Part shown: piece by piece, positions 28,283-39,763 of the stretch | Numbering within the stretch: the stretch's first letter is position 1 | Layout of the letters: every line of letters starts with the position of its first letter | Assembly (NCBI GenBank): GCA_024278135.1 | Contig: JAJRTU010000137.1 | Span: 1-45,915, forward strand | Source: Gammaproteobacteria bacterium | Lineage (GTDB): Bacteria; Pseudomonadota; Gammaproteobacteria; Eutrophobiales; Eutrophobiaceae | DNA: 45,915 nt | Reading direction: 5' to 3' | Notes under the pieces: model-generated | The model's input: the letters and a program-made list of their open reading frames with translations, nothing else | What the model was told of the DNA's origin: nothing | Databases searched by the model: none | Program-made: the position numbers and the translations under genes

Positions 28283-30508
28283 TTAAATATCCTGGCTTAA
28301 TTCGCGGGCACTGAAATCGGCTTTGATGCTGCGGGTAAGACGGACATAGTTCGTGTACAGAGTTCTGATATCGCGTACATAGACGACGGTCTGACCACAT
28401 CGGCAATTACGCGTTGTCTCACCGTCTTTCCAGTAAGGTTTGGCCAGCGTGAGCATGGCTTTTTCCACATTATCAAACCACTTGTTCTTATCCAGGTTCA
28501 TCCGTTCAGCCAGCAGGCGCGCGCGCTGCACACGATTGTAGCCGGCGTTATATGCCGCCAGGGAAAACCAGATGCGATCTTCAAGCAGCAGACTGTCCTC
28601 AAATTTACCGCGCAAATAATGCATGTAACGAACGCCGGCCTGAATACTGTTATCCGGATCGTAGGCATTGTCGATCCCCAGCAATTCGGCTGTTGCCGGA
28701 ATGAGCTGCATCAGGCCTTCTGCGCCGGCATAAGAAACTGCCTGGGGGTTGAACTGGCTCTCCTGATACATCTGGGCGACAATCAAACGCCAGTCAAAAC
28801 CATAGTGCTCTGCATATTTGTGTACGATGTCATCATAGGGTGAAAGCTTTTCGATGCCTGCCAGTAATTGGGTATCTCCCAGTAATACTCGCGGCTTGTC
28901 TATATATTTCGAGTAAAGCACATTGTAAAAACCTTTGCGAAATTCCCTGCTGATATACTCATTCAAGGCCGTTAATAATTGCCTGTCCGCTTCCCTGACC
29001 ATCCACACATGGGGCAAAGGTTCTGTCAGCGCAAAATGCGCCCGCAGGTTGATTTGCCGGGCAAAACGGGCCTTGAGTTCATGTCCTCCCACCACGGTCA
29101 GGTCGTACATGCCCTGTGCCACTCGGAACAATATGGTTTCAGTGCTCTCGCCGACATCGGCTGTGACAATATCCACGTCTACTCCGCCGGCCTTGATTCT
29201 TTGCAGTACCTTCTTGTAGGGACTGGCAGCCGACAACACTATACGACGCCCGGACAGGGCATTTATATCCAGCAGCGGCGTATCAACTGATCGCCCGACC
29301 ACGGTCGGTACGGCATGTGCGTAAGTCCGGCTGAAAGCAAGCTGTTCATTGTCGTCAAAGCTTTGCCGGGGGACCGATGCCGCCACGACATCGCCTTTAC
29401 CTGTCAATAACAGCGCTTCCATTTCTGCGTGGCTGTCGGCAATGACAATTTCCAGGCGCATTTGATGCGACTCGGCAAATCGCTTTACCAGGTCGTGTTC
29501 GAAGCCCTTGAGTTTTCCCCCGCGAACATAGTAGTTCACCGGGCTTTGGTAGGTAATAAGACGCAAAAGTTTCCTTCTCTGTAATGCGGGCAAATCTTCC
29601 TGATAGCTGCGGGCAATATCGGATTGCAGGTATTGCCTGTCAAGAAAACCGTTTAATGAGGCACGCAATTCTTTTGCAGATGCACTCACCGCCCAGGACA
29701 TTGTTTTCGCATCGGTGATATTAAATGCCACGTCCAGGCTCAGAAATTGTGGCAAGTAGGGCTCCACGGCCAGATTATCCAGAACCGCAACATCGTATTG
29801 GGCGGCGGCTACGCGCTGCAAAATGCTTTTAGTGTTAATCGTGTCAGGAATTATGATCAAATCCATGGCAGGATTGATCTCTGTCTGGGCCTGCAATATG
29901 CCCAGAATGGGGGAGGAGGCCTTGACAGCAATCTGCCGCGTTCCCAGGTCTTCCAGCTTGCGGATACGACCGGTATCACTTCGAGAAATGACCTGCTGTT
30001 GCGAGATCCCCCAGGGCAGCGTCAGTTGTACCTGCTGCGGCCTGTCCTGGTAGGAGGAGGCGCCGGCCCGTAAAATGATGTCACCTTTGCCCTGATGTAA
30101 ATAGGTATATAACAGTTGCGCTTGATCGACTTCAATCCAGTCTGCCTGAAGTCCCTGCTCGCGCATATATTGCCTGATCAATTTCCAGCCGGTGGAATTT
30201 TGCCTGTCCAGAGAAGAAGCCTGTTTCTGCACCAGAATACGCAGGCGGCCCCGCTGTTTTATCTCACTCAGATCGCCCCCGGCAACAGCAGATGTAAAAG
30301 ATCTGTCAATCGCTGTTGTACTGCGCTTTTCGGGCAATCGCGGTATAGGAGAAGAAGGGTCGGCATCATCAAAACGCCAGACAGACTCCGCCATAAAGAG
30401 GAAAAGAAGCAGTATACCGGGAAGTATGATGGTGAGGATCTTGCCGCCTGAACTGCGCGACATGGAAACACTGGACTTCAAAAATAAAGTACATATCCAA
30501 TAAAGCAT
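28283..30508 (-). CDS. Lytic transglycosylase with two periplasmic-binding (SBP_bac_3-like) regions, MltF-like
   Basis: SLT domain: MYQESQFNPQAVSYAGAEGLMQLIPATAELLGI...; two tandem SBP-like regions (from LSEIKQRGRLRILV and from RRKLLRLITYQSPVNYYVRGGKLKGFEHDLVKRFAE). The start may be the internal Met at 30463. Confidence 0.87.
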   Translation of the reverse strand: MLYWICTLFLKSSVSMSRSSGGKILTIILPGILLLFLFMAESVWRFDDADPSSPIPRLPEKRSTTAIDRSFTSAVAGGDLSEIKQRGRLRILVQKQASSLDRQNSTGWKLIRQYMREQGLQADWIEVDQAQLLYTYLHQGKGDIILRAGASSYQDRPQQVQLTLPWGISQQQVISRSDTGRIRKLEDLGTRQIAVKASSPILGILQAQTEINPAMDLIIIPDTINTKSILQRVAAAQYDVAVLDNLAVEPYLPQFLSLDVAFNITDAKTMSWAVSASAKELRASLNGFLDRQYLQSDIARSYQEDLPALQRRKLLRLITYQSPVNYYVRGGKLKGFEHDLVKRFAESHQMRLEIVIADSHAEMEALLLTGKGDVVAASVPRQSFDDNEQLAFSRTYAHAVPTVVGRSVDTPLLDINALSGRRIVLSAASPYKKVLQRIKAGGVDVDIVTADVGESTETILFRVAQGMYDLTVVGGHELKARFARQINLRAHFALTEPLPHVWMVREADRQLLTALNEYISREFRKGFYNVLYSKYIDKPRVLLGDTQLLAGIEKLSPYDDIVHKYAEHYGFDWRLIVAQMYQESQFNPQAVSYAGAEGLMQLIPATAELLGIDNAYDPDNSIQAGVRYMHYLRGKFEDSLLLEDRIWFSLAAYNAGYNRVQRARLLAERMNLDKNKWFDNVEKAMLTLAKPYWKDGETTRNCRCGQTVVYVRDIRTLYTNYVRLTRSIKADFSARELSQDI

Positions 30509-30738
30509 TATCGGACCATGAGCTCTGTCTGAATTCGAGGCGAACTATACAGGATCTCTACATTGATATCTATATCTTGTGGGATCTTGCTGAGGGACTA
30601 CTAGATATTGTTCTCTGCGCTGCAACAAATCTTTACATTAGGACCGGTTGTATTACGACGCAACAAAACGGATCCTGAAAATCTTAACGATCACAAATGC
30701 GCAGAAGAAGCAAAAGAATCTATAAGTATAGCGGGTGC

Positions 30739-32387
<1,649 letters not shown>

Positions 32388-32561
32388 TCGTGTCTATATC
32401 CCGGCCACTGTGATCAGATAAAATAACAAAATGCGTACGAAGACCCCTTTCGAGCAGGGGAGCACCCATCTATCATAAACGACAAATACCTCAGATGGGC
32501 GACTGCGAATTTCATGTCTCTCATTAATCTGGCATTATCATGAAAAAATGTAAACTAGCCA

Positions 32562-33527
32562 ATGTTGATTAATTCCCTTTTCGTTCTGGCAGGACTGACC
32601 CTGTTGATCACCGGTGCTGACCGCTTTGTTGCCGGTGCGGCCAGTATCGCTCGCTCGCTGAACATCTCACCGCTGATCATCGGCATGACCATCGTCGGTA
32701 TCGCCACTTCGGCACCGGAAGTGCTGGTGGGTTCGGTAGCTGCTTTTAATGGCAAGACCGCGCTCGCCATCGGCAACGCTGTCGGTTCCAATATCGCCAA
32801 TATCGGTCTGGTGCTGGGTGTGACGGCACTGGTCTGCCCGCTGATGGTGAAATCCCTTACCTTACGCCGGGAATTTTTACTGATGTGCGCCGCTATAGGC
32901 ATCGCCGCCCTGTTGCTGCTTGACGGTTACCTGGACAGGCTTGATGGCGTGATCCTCATACTCTGCCTGATCGCGGCGATGTGGTGGATCATACGACTGG
33001 CCCGGAGTTCCTCGAAAAGTGACCCGCTGGCCGGGGAGTTTGAGCAGGAACTGGAGCAAACCAGTTCGATGGGCAAGTCATTGTTTTTTTTACTGCTGGG
33101 CCTGATGCTGTTACTGGGCGGGGCGGAGCTGCTGGTGCGTGGTGCTGTCGCCATTGCGCTTGAATTTGGCATCAGTGACCTGATCATAGGCCTGACCATC
33201 GTTGCCATTGGCACCAGTTTGCCTGAACTGGCGGCCTCGATCATGAGCGTAATCAAAAACGAAGCGGATATTGCCATTGGCAACATCATTGGATCGAATA
33301 TGTTCAATATGTTGATGGTGTTGGGCGTCCCGGCCCTGATTCAACCAACCAATGTTGATGCTGATGTGTTGCTGCGGGACTTCCCGATCATGGTAATCCT
33401 GACACTGTTGATGGGCTGGATGGTCTTTGTTCATGGTCGTGGCCGCTTTGATCGCATTGAAGGCGGCTTTTTGTTTTGCTGTTTTATTGGCTATCAATAC
33501 TGGCTATTTAATGCGATCTCCGCTTGA
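32562..33527 (+). CDS. Calcium/sodium antiporter (YrbG family)
   Basis: Two alpha-repeat motifs: GITIVGIATSAPEVLVGSVAA-like and GLTIVAIGTSLPELAASIMS; precedes kdsD-kdsC-lpt. Confidence 0.92.
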   Translation: MLINSLFVLAGLTLLITGADRFVAGAASIARSLNISPLIIGMTIVGIATSAPEVLVGSVAAFNGKTALAIGNAVGSNIANIGLVLGVTALVCPLMVKSLTLRREFLLMCAAIGIAALLLLDGYLDRLDGVILILCLIAAMWWIIRLARSSSKSDPLAGEFEQELEQTSSMGKSLFFLLLGLMLLLGGAELLVRGAVAIALEFGISDLIIGLTIVAIGTSLPELAASIMSVIKNEADIAIGNIIGSNMFNMLMVLGVPALIQPTNVDADVLLRDFPIMVILTLLMGWMVFVHGRGRFDRIEGGFLFCCFIGYQYWLFNAISA

Positions 33528-33560
33528 ATACCATCATCCCGACGAAAGAGAACCCGCTTT

Positions 33561-34550
33561 ATGAACAAAATGCCCAGAAAGGACAGGGAAGCCCTGATTC
33601 GTTACGGCAAATCGGTAATCGAAACCGAGCTCTCGGCAGTCAGCAAACTGCCGGACCGTATTGATGAAGCGTTTGTCGATGCCTGCCACCACATCCTCGA
33701 TTGTCAGGGCAGGGTTGTCGTTATCGGCATGGGCAAATCCGGTCATATCGGCAGCAAAATCGCCGCCACGTTGGCCAGTACCGGGACACCCGCTTTTTTT
33801 GTCCACCCCAGCGAGGCCAGCCACGGTGACCTGGGCATGATCACGCCGAAAGACGTGGTTATTGCCTTGTCCAACTCCGGGGAAACAGATGAGATTACCG
33901 CTCTGCTGCCGGTCATTGAGCACCTGCAGGTACCCCTGATCGCGCTGACCGGGAATCCTCGCTCAAGTCTGGCCAGGGCAGCCGGTGTTAACATCGATGT
34001 CAGTGTCAGCCAGGAAGCCTGCCCTCTGGATCTGGCGCCTACAGCCAGCACCACAGCTGCGCTGATTATGGGTGATGCGCTGGCTATTGCCCTGCTTGAG
34101 GCGCGCGGTTTCAGTATTGAAGACTTTGCCCTCTCTCACCCCGGAGGGACATTGGGTCGACGTTTGCTGTTGCGGGTCAAGGACATTATGCACAGCGGTG
34201 AAGATATCCCCTGTGTCTACAGGGACACCTTGCTCAGCGACACGCTGGTGGAGATGACCCGTAAAGGACTGGGGACGACAGCGATCATTGACGTTGACAA
34301 CCGGGTTCTGGGTATTTTTACCGACGGCGATGTACGGCGGGCGCTGGACGCCGGTGTGGATGTGCATGGCACCCGAGTCGCTGAAGTCATGACCGCCGGC
34401 GGTCATACCATCGGGCCTGATGCCCTGGCGGTGGAGGCCCTGAGCATGATGGAGACACATAAAATTAATGCTTTGCTGGTCGTGGAACAGGACAATATCC
34501 TCATTGGTGCCCTGAATATGCATGACCTGCTGCAGGCCAGAGTGGTGTGA
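33561..34550 (+). CDS. kdsD: D-arabinose-5-phosphate isomerase (SIS + CBS domains)
   Basis: VVIGMGKSGHIGSKIAATLASTGTPAFFVHPSEASHGDLGMI; two CBS domains. Confidence 0.95.
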   Translation: MNKMPRKDREALIRYGKSVIETELSAVSKLPDRIDEAFVDACHHILDCQGRVVVIGMGKSGHIGSKIAATLASTGTPAFFVHPSEASHGDLGMITPKDVVIALSNSGETDEITALLPVIEHLQVPLIALTGNPRSSLARAAGVNIDVSVSQEACPLDLAPTASTTAALIMGDALAIALLEARGFSIEDFALSHPGGTLGRRLLLRVKDIMHSGEDIPCVYRDTLLSDTLVEMTRKGLGTTAIIDVDNRVLGIFTDGDVRRALDAGVDVHGTRVAEVMTAGGHTIGPDALAVEALSMMETHKINALLVVEQDNILIGALNMHDLLQARVV

Positions 34551-35080
34551 TGATTCAGGCGATACTGGACAAAGCCCGGCCCGTCCGTTTAGTGGTCTTT
34601 GATGTGGACGGCGTACTCACCAATGGTGCTTTGATCCTGGGAGAGAAGGGGGAGGAATACAAAGTTTTTCATGTACATGATGGTCTCGGCCTGGTCATGC
34701 TGCGCGAAGCCGGGCTGAATATCGCCGTGATTTCCGCCAGATCCACACCCATTGTGGCGGAACGTATGGCCGCACTTGGAATTGATTATGTTTATCAAGG
34801 TCAAAGTGATAAACGGACGGTGATAACAGAATTAATGCAAAAACTGAATGTCAGCAAGGATGAAACCGCTTTTGTCGGTGATGATCTGGTTGACCTGCCC
34901 GCCATGTCCCGGGCCGGGCTGGCCGTCGCCGTCGCCAACGCCCGGCCACTGGTGCGGGAAAAGGCAGACTGGGTGACCGAACATGCAGGCGGCCAGGGTG
35001 CGGTCAGGGAAGTGTGTGAATTGATATTGGAAGCACAGGGAAAACTGGAAGCAGCCTGTCAACACTATGTATCGAATTAG
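34547..35080 (+). CDS. kdsC: 3-deoxy-D-manno-octulosonate 8-phosphate phosphatase
   Basis: [58 protein letters not shown]. Confidence 0.95.
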   Translation: MMIQAILDKARPVRLVVFDVDGVLTNGALILGEKGEEYKVFHVHDGLGLVMLREAGLNIAVISARSTPIVAERMAALGIDYVYQGQSDKRTVITELMQKLNVSKDETAFVGDDLVDLPAMSRAGLAVAVANARPLVREKADWVTEHAGGQGAVREVCELILEAQGKLEAACQHYVSN

Positions 35081-35146
35081 TCCCCCTGTGCCATGTGCCG
35101 GACAATCACGATTAGCACCCCTGATGGTTTATTGATCAGCTGACCC

Positions 35147-35716
35147 ATGTCTCAACGAATGATCATTGTTGTTTTCCTTGTGCTTACCGCCCTTGGCAGC
35201 ACCTGGCTGCTGAACATCATCAGCCAACAACGCCCCCGATCTGACAGCGGGAGCTATCATGAACCGGATTACTACATGGAAGATTTCACTACGCTGACTA
35301 TGGATCAGGAGGGCATACCCAAGAGCAGTCTTTATGCCGTTTATCTGGAGCATTTCCCTGACAACGATACCAGCGAGCTGCTGCAGCCGAAAATGGAATT
35401 GTATCGAAAAACGAGACTGCCTTTATATATCAGTGCCGATAAAGGCTGGGTCACCTCCAACAACGAAGTCGTTCTGTTAAAAGGTAATGTACAATTATGG
35501 GAAGATGATGAAACCGGTCAGCGGATCTTGCAGGTCAACACCAGCAAGGCCAATGTGCTATTGGAACAGGATTATGCAGAAACCGATCAACCCGCCACCA
35601 TCAAAACGAAGCGCACGACCATTAACGGTATCGGTCTGCGCGTGTATTTTGATGACAGCCGCCTGGAAGTATTAAAAGATGTGCATACGTATATTGAACA
35701 AAAACAAACTCTTTAG
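35147..35716 (+). CDS. lptC: LPS export protein LptC
   Basis: Single N-terminal TM, PDYYMEDFTTLTMDQEG, position between kdsC and lptA. Confidence 0.9.
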   Translation: MSQRMIIVVFLVLTALGSTWLLNIISQQRPRSDSGSYHEPDYYMEDFTTLTMDQEGIPKSSLYAVYLEHFPDNDTSELLQPKMELYRKTRLPLYISADKGWVTSNNEVVLLKGNVQLWEDDETGQRILQVNTSKANVLLEQDYAETDQPATIKTKRTTINGIGLRVYFDDSRLEVLKDVHTYIEQKQTL

Positions 35717-36335
35717 CCTCTCCCTGGCTGTCGCCCTGCTGGGCCTGCCGTACAGCGCCTGGGCACTGGAGTCTGACAAGGATCAACCGATTGAAATAGA
35801 GGCCGACACCGGTGAGCTGGACGATATTAAAAATATCAGTATTTACCGGGGCAATGTCATCACGGTACAGGGCACCATCCGCATGACCGGTGACAAAATG
35901 ACGGTCTATTATACCGACGACGACGAAATGGACCACATGATCATGGAAGGCCGCCCTGCCACTTACCGGCAACTGCCCGAAGACAGCAGTGTTTATGATC
36001 ACGCCGAAGCATTGACGATGGAATACTATGAACTGAAGGAATATGTCATATTGATTGACAAGGCCCTGGTCACTCAGGAGGGGCTGCGTTTCAGCGGTGA
36101 CCGAATTGAGTATGATACCCGGCTCAGTCAGGTAAAGGCCTGGAGCAATAAAACGACCACGGGCAGCGATGCGGAAAAAGCCGCGCCGAAAAAGAAGGAT
36201 AGGGTTAAAATAATCATCAGGAAGAAAAAAGACAAATGCGGCGACAAAAAATACAAAAAAAGTCTCGATGCCGCCCAGTTAATAATATTTAACCGGGAAT
36301 GCGCTAAAAAGAAAGAAAAAGAAGAAGAAGAATAG
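35679..36335 (+). CDS. lptA: LPS transport periplasmic protein LptA (with charged C-terminal extension)
   Basis: DQPIEIEADTGELDDIKNISIYRGNVITVQGTIRMTGDKMTVYY; overlaps lptC and precedes lptB. Confidence 0.92.
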   Translation: MCIRILNKNKLFSLSLAVALLGLPYSAWALESDKDQPIEIEADTGELDDIKNISIYRGNVITVQGTIRMTGDKMTVYYTDDDEMDHMIMEGRPATYRQLPEDSSVYDHAEALTMEYYELKEYVILIDKALVTQEGLRFSGDRIEYDTRLSQVKAWSNKTTTGSDAEKAAPKKKDRVKIIIRKKKDKCGDKKYKKSLDAAQLIIFNRECAKKKEKEEEE

Positions 36336-36402
36336 ACCCGTTGATAAATACTGATAAATATTCACACTTCCTTGCAGCCATTATTATCAAAATAGCATTA
36401 TC

Positions 36403-37128
36403 GTGAGCGTTCTATCCGCCCATCACTTATCCAAGCGCTTTCGTTCGCGCACGGTCGTACATGATGTCAGCATCACCGTACAAAGCGGCGAAATTGTGGG
36501 TCTGCTGGGTCCAAACGGCGCCGGGAAGACCACCAGTTTCCACATGATAGTCGGCCTGATCCCCTGTGATGGCGGCACGATCCACCTTAATGACAATGAG
36601 ATCAGTCAGATACCCATGGATCAACGCGCCAATATGGGGCTGGGCTACCTGCCACAGGAAGCCTCGGTGTTCAGAAAATTGACGGTGGAGGAAAATATCC
36701 TGGCAATTTTGCAGACCCGGGCGAATTTATCTGCTGCCCAGAGAAGCCAGCGGCTGGAGTTTTTGCTTGATGAATTTCATATCTCCCACCTGCGGGACAA
36801 TCTGGGCATGAGTCTGTCCGGAGGAGAACGACGTCGGGTGGAGATCGCCCGGGCGCTGGCGACGGAGCCCCTCTTCCTGCTGCTGGATGAACCCTTTGCC
36901 GGGATCGATCCTATATCGGTCAGTGATATACAACGGATCACCGGCTATCTTAAACAAAACGGACTGGGCATCCTTATCTCTGATCATAACGTTCGCGAGA
37001 CGCTGGGGACCTGTGATCGGGCCTATATCGTCAACGAAGGCAGAATAGAGGCCGAGGGGCTGCCCGATGAAATTCTCTCCAATCAACGCGTGCGTGATAT
37101 TTATCTGGGGGACCAGTTTAAATTATGA
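36403..37128 (+). CDS. lptB: LPS export ABC transporter ATP-binding protein
   Basis: GTG start; [70 protein letters not shown]. Confidence 0.96.
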   Translation: MSVLSAHHLSKRFRSRTVVHDVSITVQSGEIVGLLGPNGAGKTTSFHMIVGLIPCDGGTIHLNDNEISQIPMDQRANMGLGYLPQEASVFRKLTVEENILAILQTRANLSAAQRSQRLEFLLDEFHISHLRDNLGMSLSGGERRRVEIARALATEPLFLLLDEPFAGIDPISVSDIQRITGYLKQNGLGILISDHNVRETLGTCDRAYIVNEGRIEAEGLPDEILSNQRVRDIYLGDQFKL

Positions 37129-37182
37129 CCTTTGTTGGGATCGTCGCAAACATTGGCCCGGTTTTTGCGCTAAACTAGAAGT

Positions 37183-38688
37183 ATGAAAGTTTCTCTTCAG
37201 TTAAAAATTGGCCAGAGTCTGACCATGACACCACAATTGCAGCAGGCGATTCGCCTCTTGCAGTTGTCCAGCATGGAGCTTGAAACTGAAATCCAGGAAG
37301 CACTGGATTCCAATATGATGCTCGAACTGGACGAAGATCATTCCCAGCCGAGCAATGGAGAACAAAGCAGCACCGACAGCCCGGACGCCCCGACACCGAA
37401 TGACATACCCGAATTCTCTGAAACAACGACCGAAACACATTCTTCTGAAACCGAAACCGGTTTGAATAACGAGAATATTCCCAACGACCTGCCGGTGGAC
37501 AGTGCCTGGGAGGATATTTATGACAGCGGCAGCTCTTACGCCAAAAGTTCGGGCAACAATGAATACAACGGCATCGACAACCAGGACACACAGGATCGCA
37601 CACTGTCCGGCCACCTGCTCTGGCAGCTCAATCTGTCACAATGCAACGATACCGACAAAGCCATCGCCATCGCCATCATTGATGCCATGGATGACGACGG
37701 CTATTTAACCTGTTCACTGGAAGACATACGCGCCTCTTTGGGCGATGAGCAGGCGCTGGAAATAGAAATGGACGAAGTGGAGGCGGTACTGCGCCTGGTG
37801 CAGAATATGGAACCCCTTGGTGTCGGCGCAAGAGATCTACAGGAATGCCTGAGTTTACAGCTGGCTCAACATGATCCGGACACGCCCTGGCTGGCAGAGG
37901 CGAAGGAACTGGTCGACCATCATCTGCATCTGTTGGGCGGACATGACTACAATCGTCTGCTCAGACAAATGAAGCTGAACCGCGAACAACTGCAGGAAGT
38001 GGTATTGTTCATTCAAACGCTCAATCCACGGCCGGGAAATCAGATACAGGAATCGCGCATTGAATACATCGTTCCGGATGTCTTTGTAAAAAAAGTAAAA
38101 GGGGTCTGGCGGGTCGAACTCAATGCAGAAAATATGCCTCGCCTGCGAATCAACTCCGGCTATGCCAGCATGATCAAACGTGCCGACAACAGTGATGACA
38201 ATACCTCGCTTAAATCGCATTTACAGGAAGCCCGCTGGTTTATTAAAAGCCTGCGAAGCCGCAGCGAAACCCTGTTGCGGGTGGCCACCTCCATTGTCGA
38301 ACGACAGCGGGCCTTTCTTGATTACGGCGAAGAAGCCATGAAGCCCCTGGTATTACATGACATTGCCGAATCCCTCGGCCTGCACGAATCCACTATTTCC
38401 CGCGTCACGACCCGCAAATACATGCACACGCCCCGCGGTATTTTTGAACTGAAATATTTCTTTTCCAGCCATGTCAGTACGGATTTGGGGGGGACCTGTT
38501 CCTCTACCGCCATTCGCGCACTGATAAAAAAACTCATTATCGCCGAGAAACATGAAAAACCCTTAAGCGATAATAAAATTGCCTCCATTTTAGCGGATCA
38601 GGGTATCAATGTTGCGCGCAGGACCGTGGCGAAATACCGCGAGGCCATGACAATTCCCCCTTCAAATGAAAGAAAACGACTTGTTTAA
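37183..38688 (+). CDS. rpoN: RNA polymerase sigma-54 factor
   Basis: [44 protein letters not shown] (RpoN box ARRTVAKYR). Confidence 0.97.
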   Translation: MKVSLQLKIGQSLTMTPQLQQAIRLLQLSSMELETEIQEALDSNMMLELDEDHSQPSNGEQSSTDSPDAPTPNDIPEFSETTTETHSSETETGLNNENIPNDLPVDSAWEDIYDSGSSYAKSSGNNEYNGIDNQDTQDRTLSGHLLWQLNLSQCNDTDKAIAIAIIDAMDDDGYLTCSLEDIRASLGDEQALEIEMDEVEAVLRLVQNMEPLGVGARDLQECLSLQLAQHDPDTPWLAEAKELVDHHLHLLGGHDYNRLLRQMKLNREQLQEVVLFIQTLNPRPGNQIQESRIEYIVPDVFVKKVKGVWRVELNAENMPRLRINSGYASMIKRADNSDDNTSLKSHLQEARWFIKSLRSRSETLLRVATSIVERQRAFLDYGEEAMKPLVLHDIAESLGLHESTISRVTTRKYMHTPRGIFELKYFFSSHVSTDLGGTCSSTAIRALIKKLIIAEKHEKPLSDNKIASILADQGINVARRTVAKYREAMTIPPSNERKRLV

Positions 38689-38801
38689 TTATATTCAGGA
38701 CACCGGTTTCCAAGTAATGATCTGCTGTAAACAAGTTGCCGACCGTCTTTTCAATATTTTCGACGCCACCATAATACAGACATCCCATAACGGAGACAGC
38801 C

Positions 38802-39131
38802 ATGCAAATTAACCTGACCGGTCACCATATCGACATAACTTCGTCCCTGCGTAGTTTTGTGAATTCCAAGTTTGAACGTCTTCAGCGTCATTTTGACAAT
38901 ATGACCAGCACCCATGTGATTCTGACCGTGGAAAAAGATCGGAAAAAAGCCGAGGCGACCATTAAAGTAAACGGGGGTCGTCTGTTCGCCGAAGCGGAGC
39001 AGGAAGATATGTATGCGGCCATCGACAATCTGATTGACAAGCTGGACAGGCAGGTGAAAAAACACAAGGAAAAACTGACCAATCACCATCGTGGAGAAGG
39101 CAGCATCAAGAACCGCGAGACAACTGAATGA
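38802..39131 (+). CDS. hpf: Ribosome hibernation promoting factor (short HPF)
   Basis: MQINLTGHHIDITSSLRSFVNSKFERLQRHFDNMTSTHVILTVEK; follows rpoN. Confidence 0.94.
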   Translation: MQINLTGHHIDITSSLRSFVNSKFERLQRHFDNMTSTHVILTVEKDRKKAEATIKVNGGRLFAEAEQEDMYAAIDNLIDKLDRQVKKHKEKLTNHHRGEGSIKNRETTE

Positions 39132-39173
39132 TCCCTGTCACAATTCACCGACAACAGCCTCTTTTTTAGCACT

Positions 39174-39620
39174 ATGCAGATCTCCGAAATCCTGTCTACA
39201 GATCGTATCCGCTGTGATACTAATGAGGCCAGTAAAAAAGCAGCCCTTGAAACGCTCGCCACTCTGATTGCCGATGGCAGTTCCAGTCTCACGCAATCAG
39301 AGGTTTTTGACAGTTTACTGGCCCGCGAAAGACTGGGCAGCACCGGCCTTGGCCATGGTGTTGCCCTGCCACATGGGCGGCTCAACCATGGCGATAAAAC
39401 CATGGGCGCGTTTATTCGAATGCAAACGCCGGTGGATTACGACGCAATAGATATGCAACCGGTTGATATTCTATTTGCACTGCTGGTGCCACAGGAATCC
39501 ACTGATGAACACCTGCAAATTTTATCCAGGCTGGCTGAAAAATTCAGTGATGCCGGTTTGTTGGACCAGTTACGCACAGAGAAATCAACAGAAGCTATTT
39601 TCAATCTGCTGACCGGTTGA
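39174..39620 (+). CDS. ptsN: PTS IIA-like nitrogen regulatory protein
   Basis: RERLGSTGLGHGVALPHGRL (active-site His region). Confidence 0.94.
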   Translation: MQISEILSTDRIRCDTNEASKKAALETLATLIADGSSSLTQSEVFDSLLARERLGSTGLGHGVALPHGRLNHGDKTMGAFIRMQTPVDYDAIDMQPVDILFALLVPQESTDEHLQILSRLAEKFSDAGLLDQLRTEKSTEAIFNLLTG

Positions 39621-39763
39621 AAACAGAAAAACCTCCCCGGGCAAGAGAATTAAAATTGTCATTGCCTGGAAATGTTTGTTCAGGGGATCACCGAACCTGG
39701 CCGCCTGTATGAGGTACCTTGGCTCCTGACATTTTTTTATAACCGTAAACAGGACACAGGATC

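Noticed and set aside
39354-39369. sigma54-like TTGGCCATGGTGTTGC inside ptsN
   Set aside because: Lies in codons for the conserved GHGVALPHG active-site motif; most likely a chance match.
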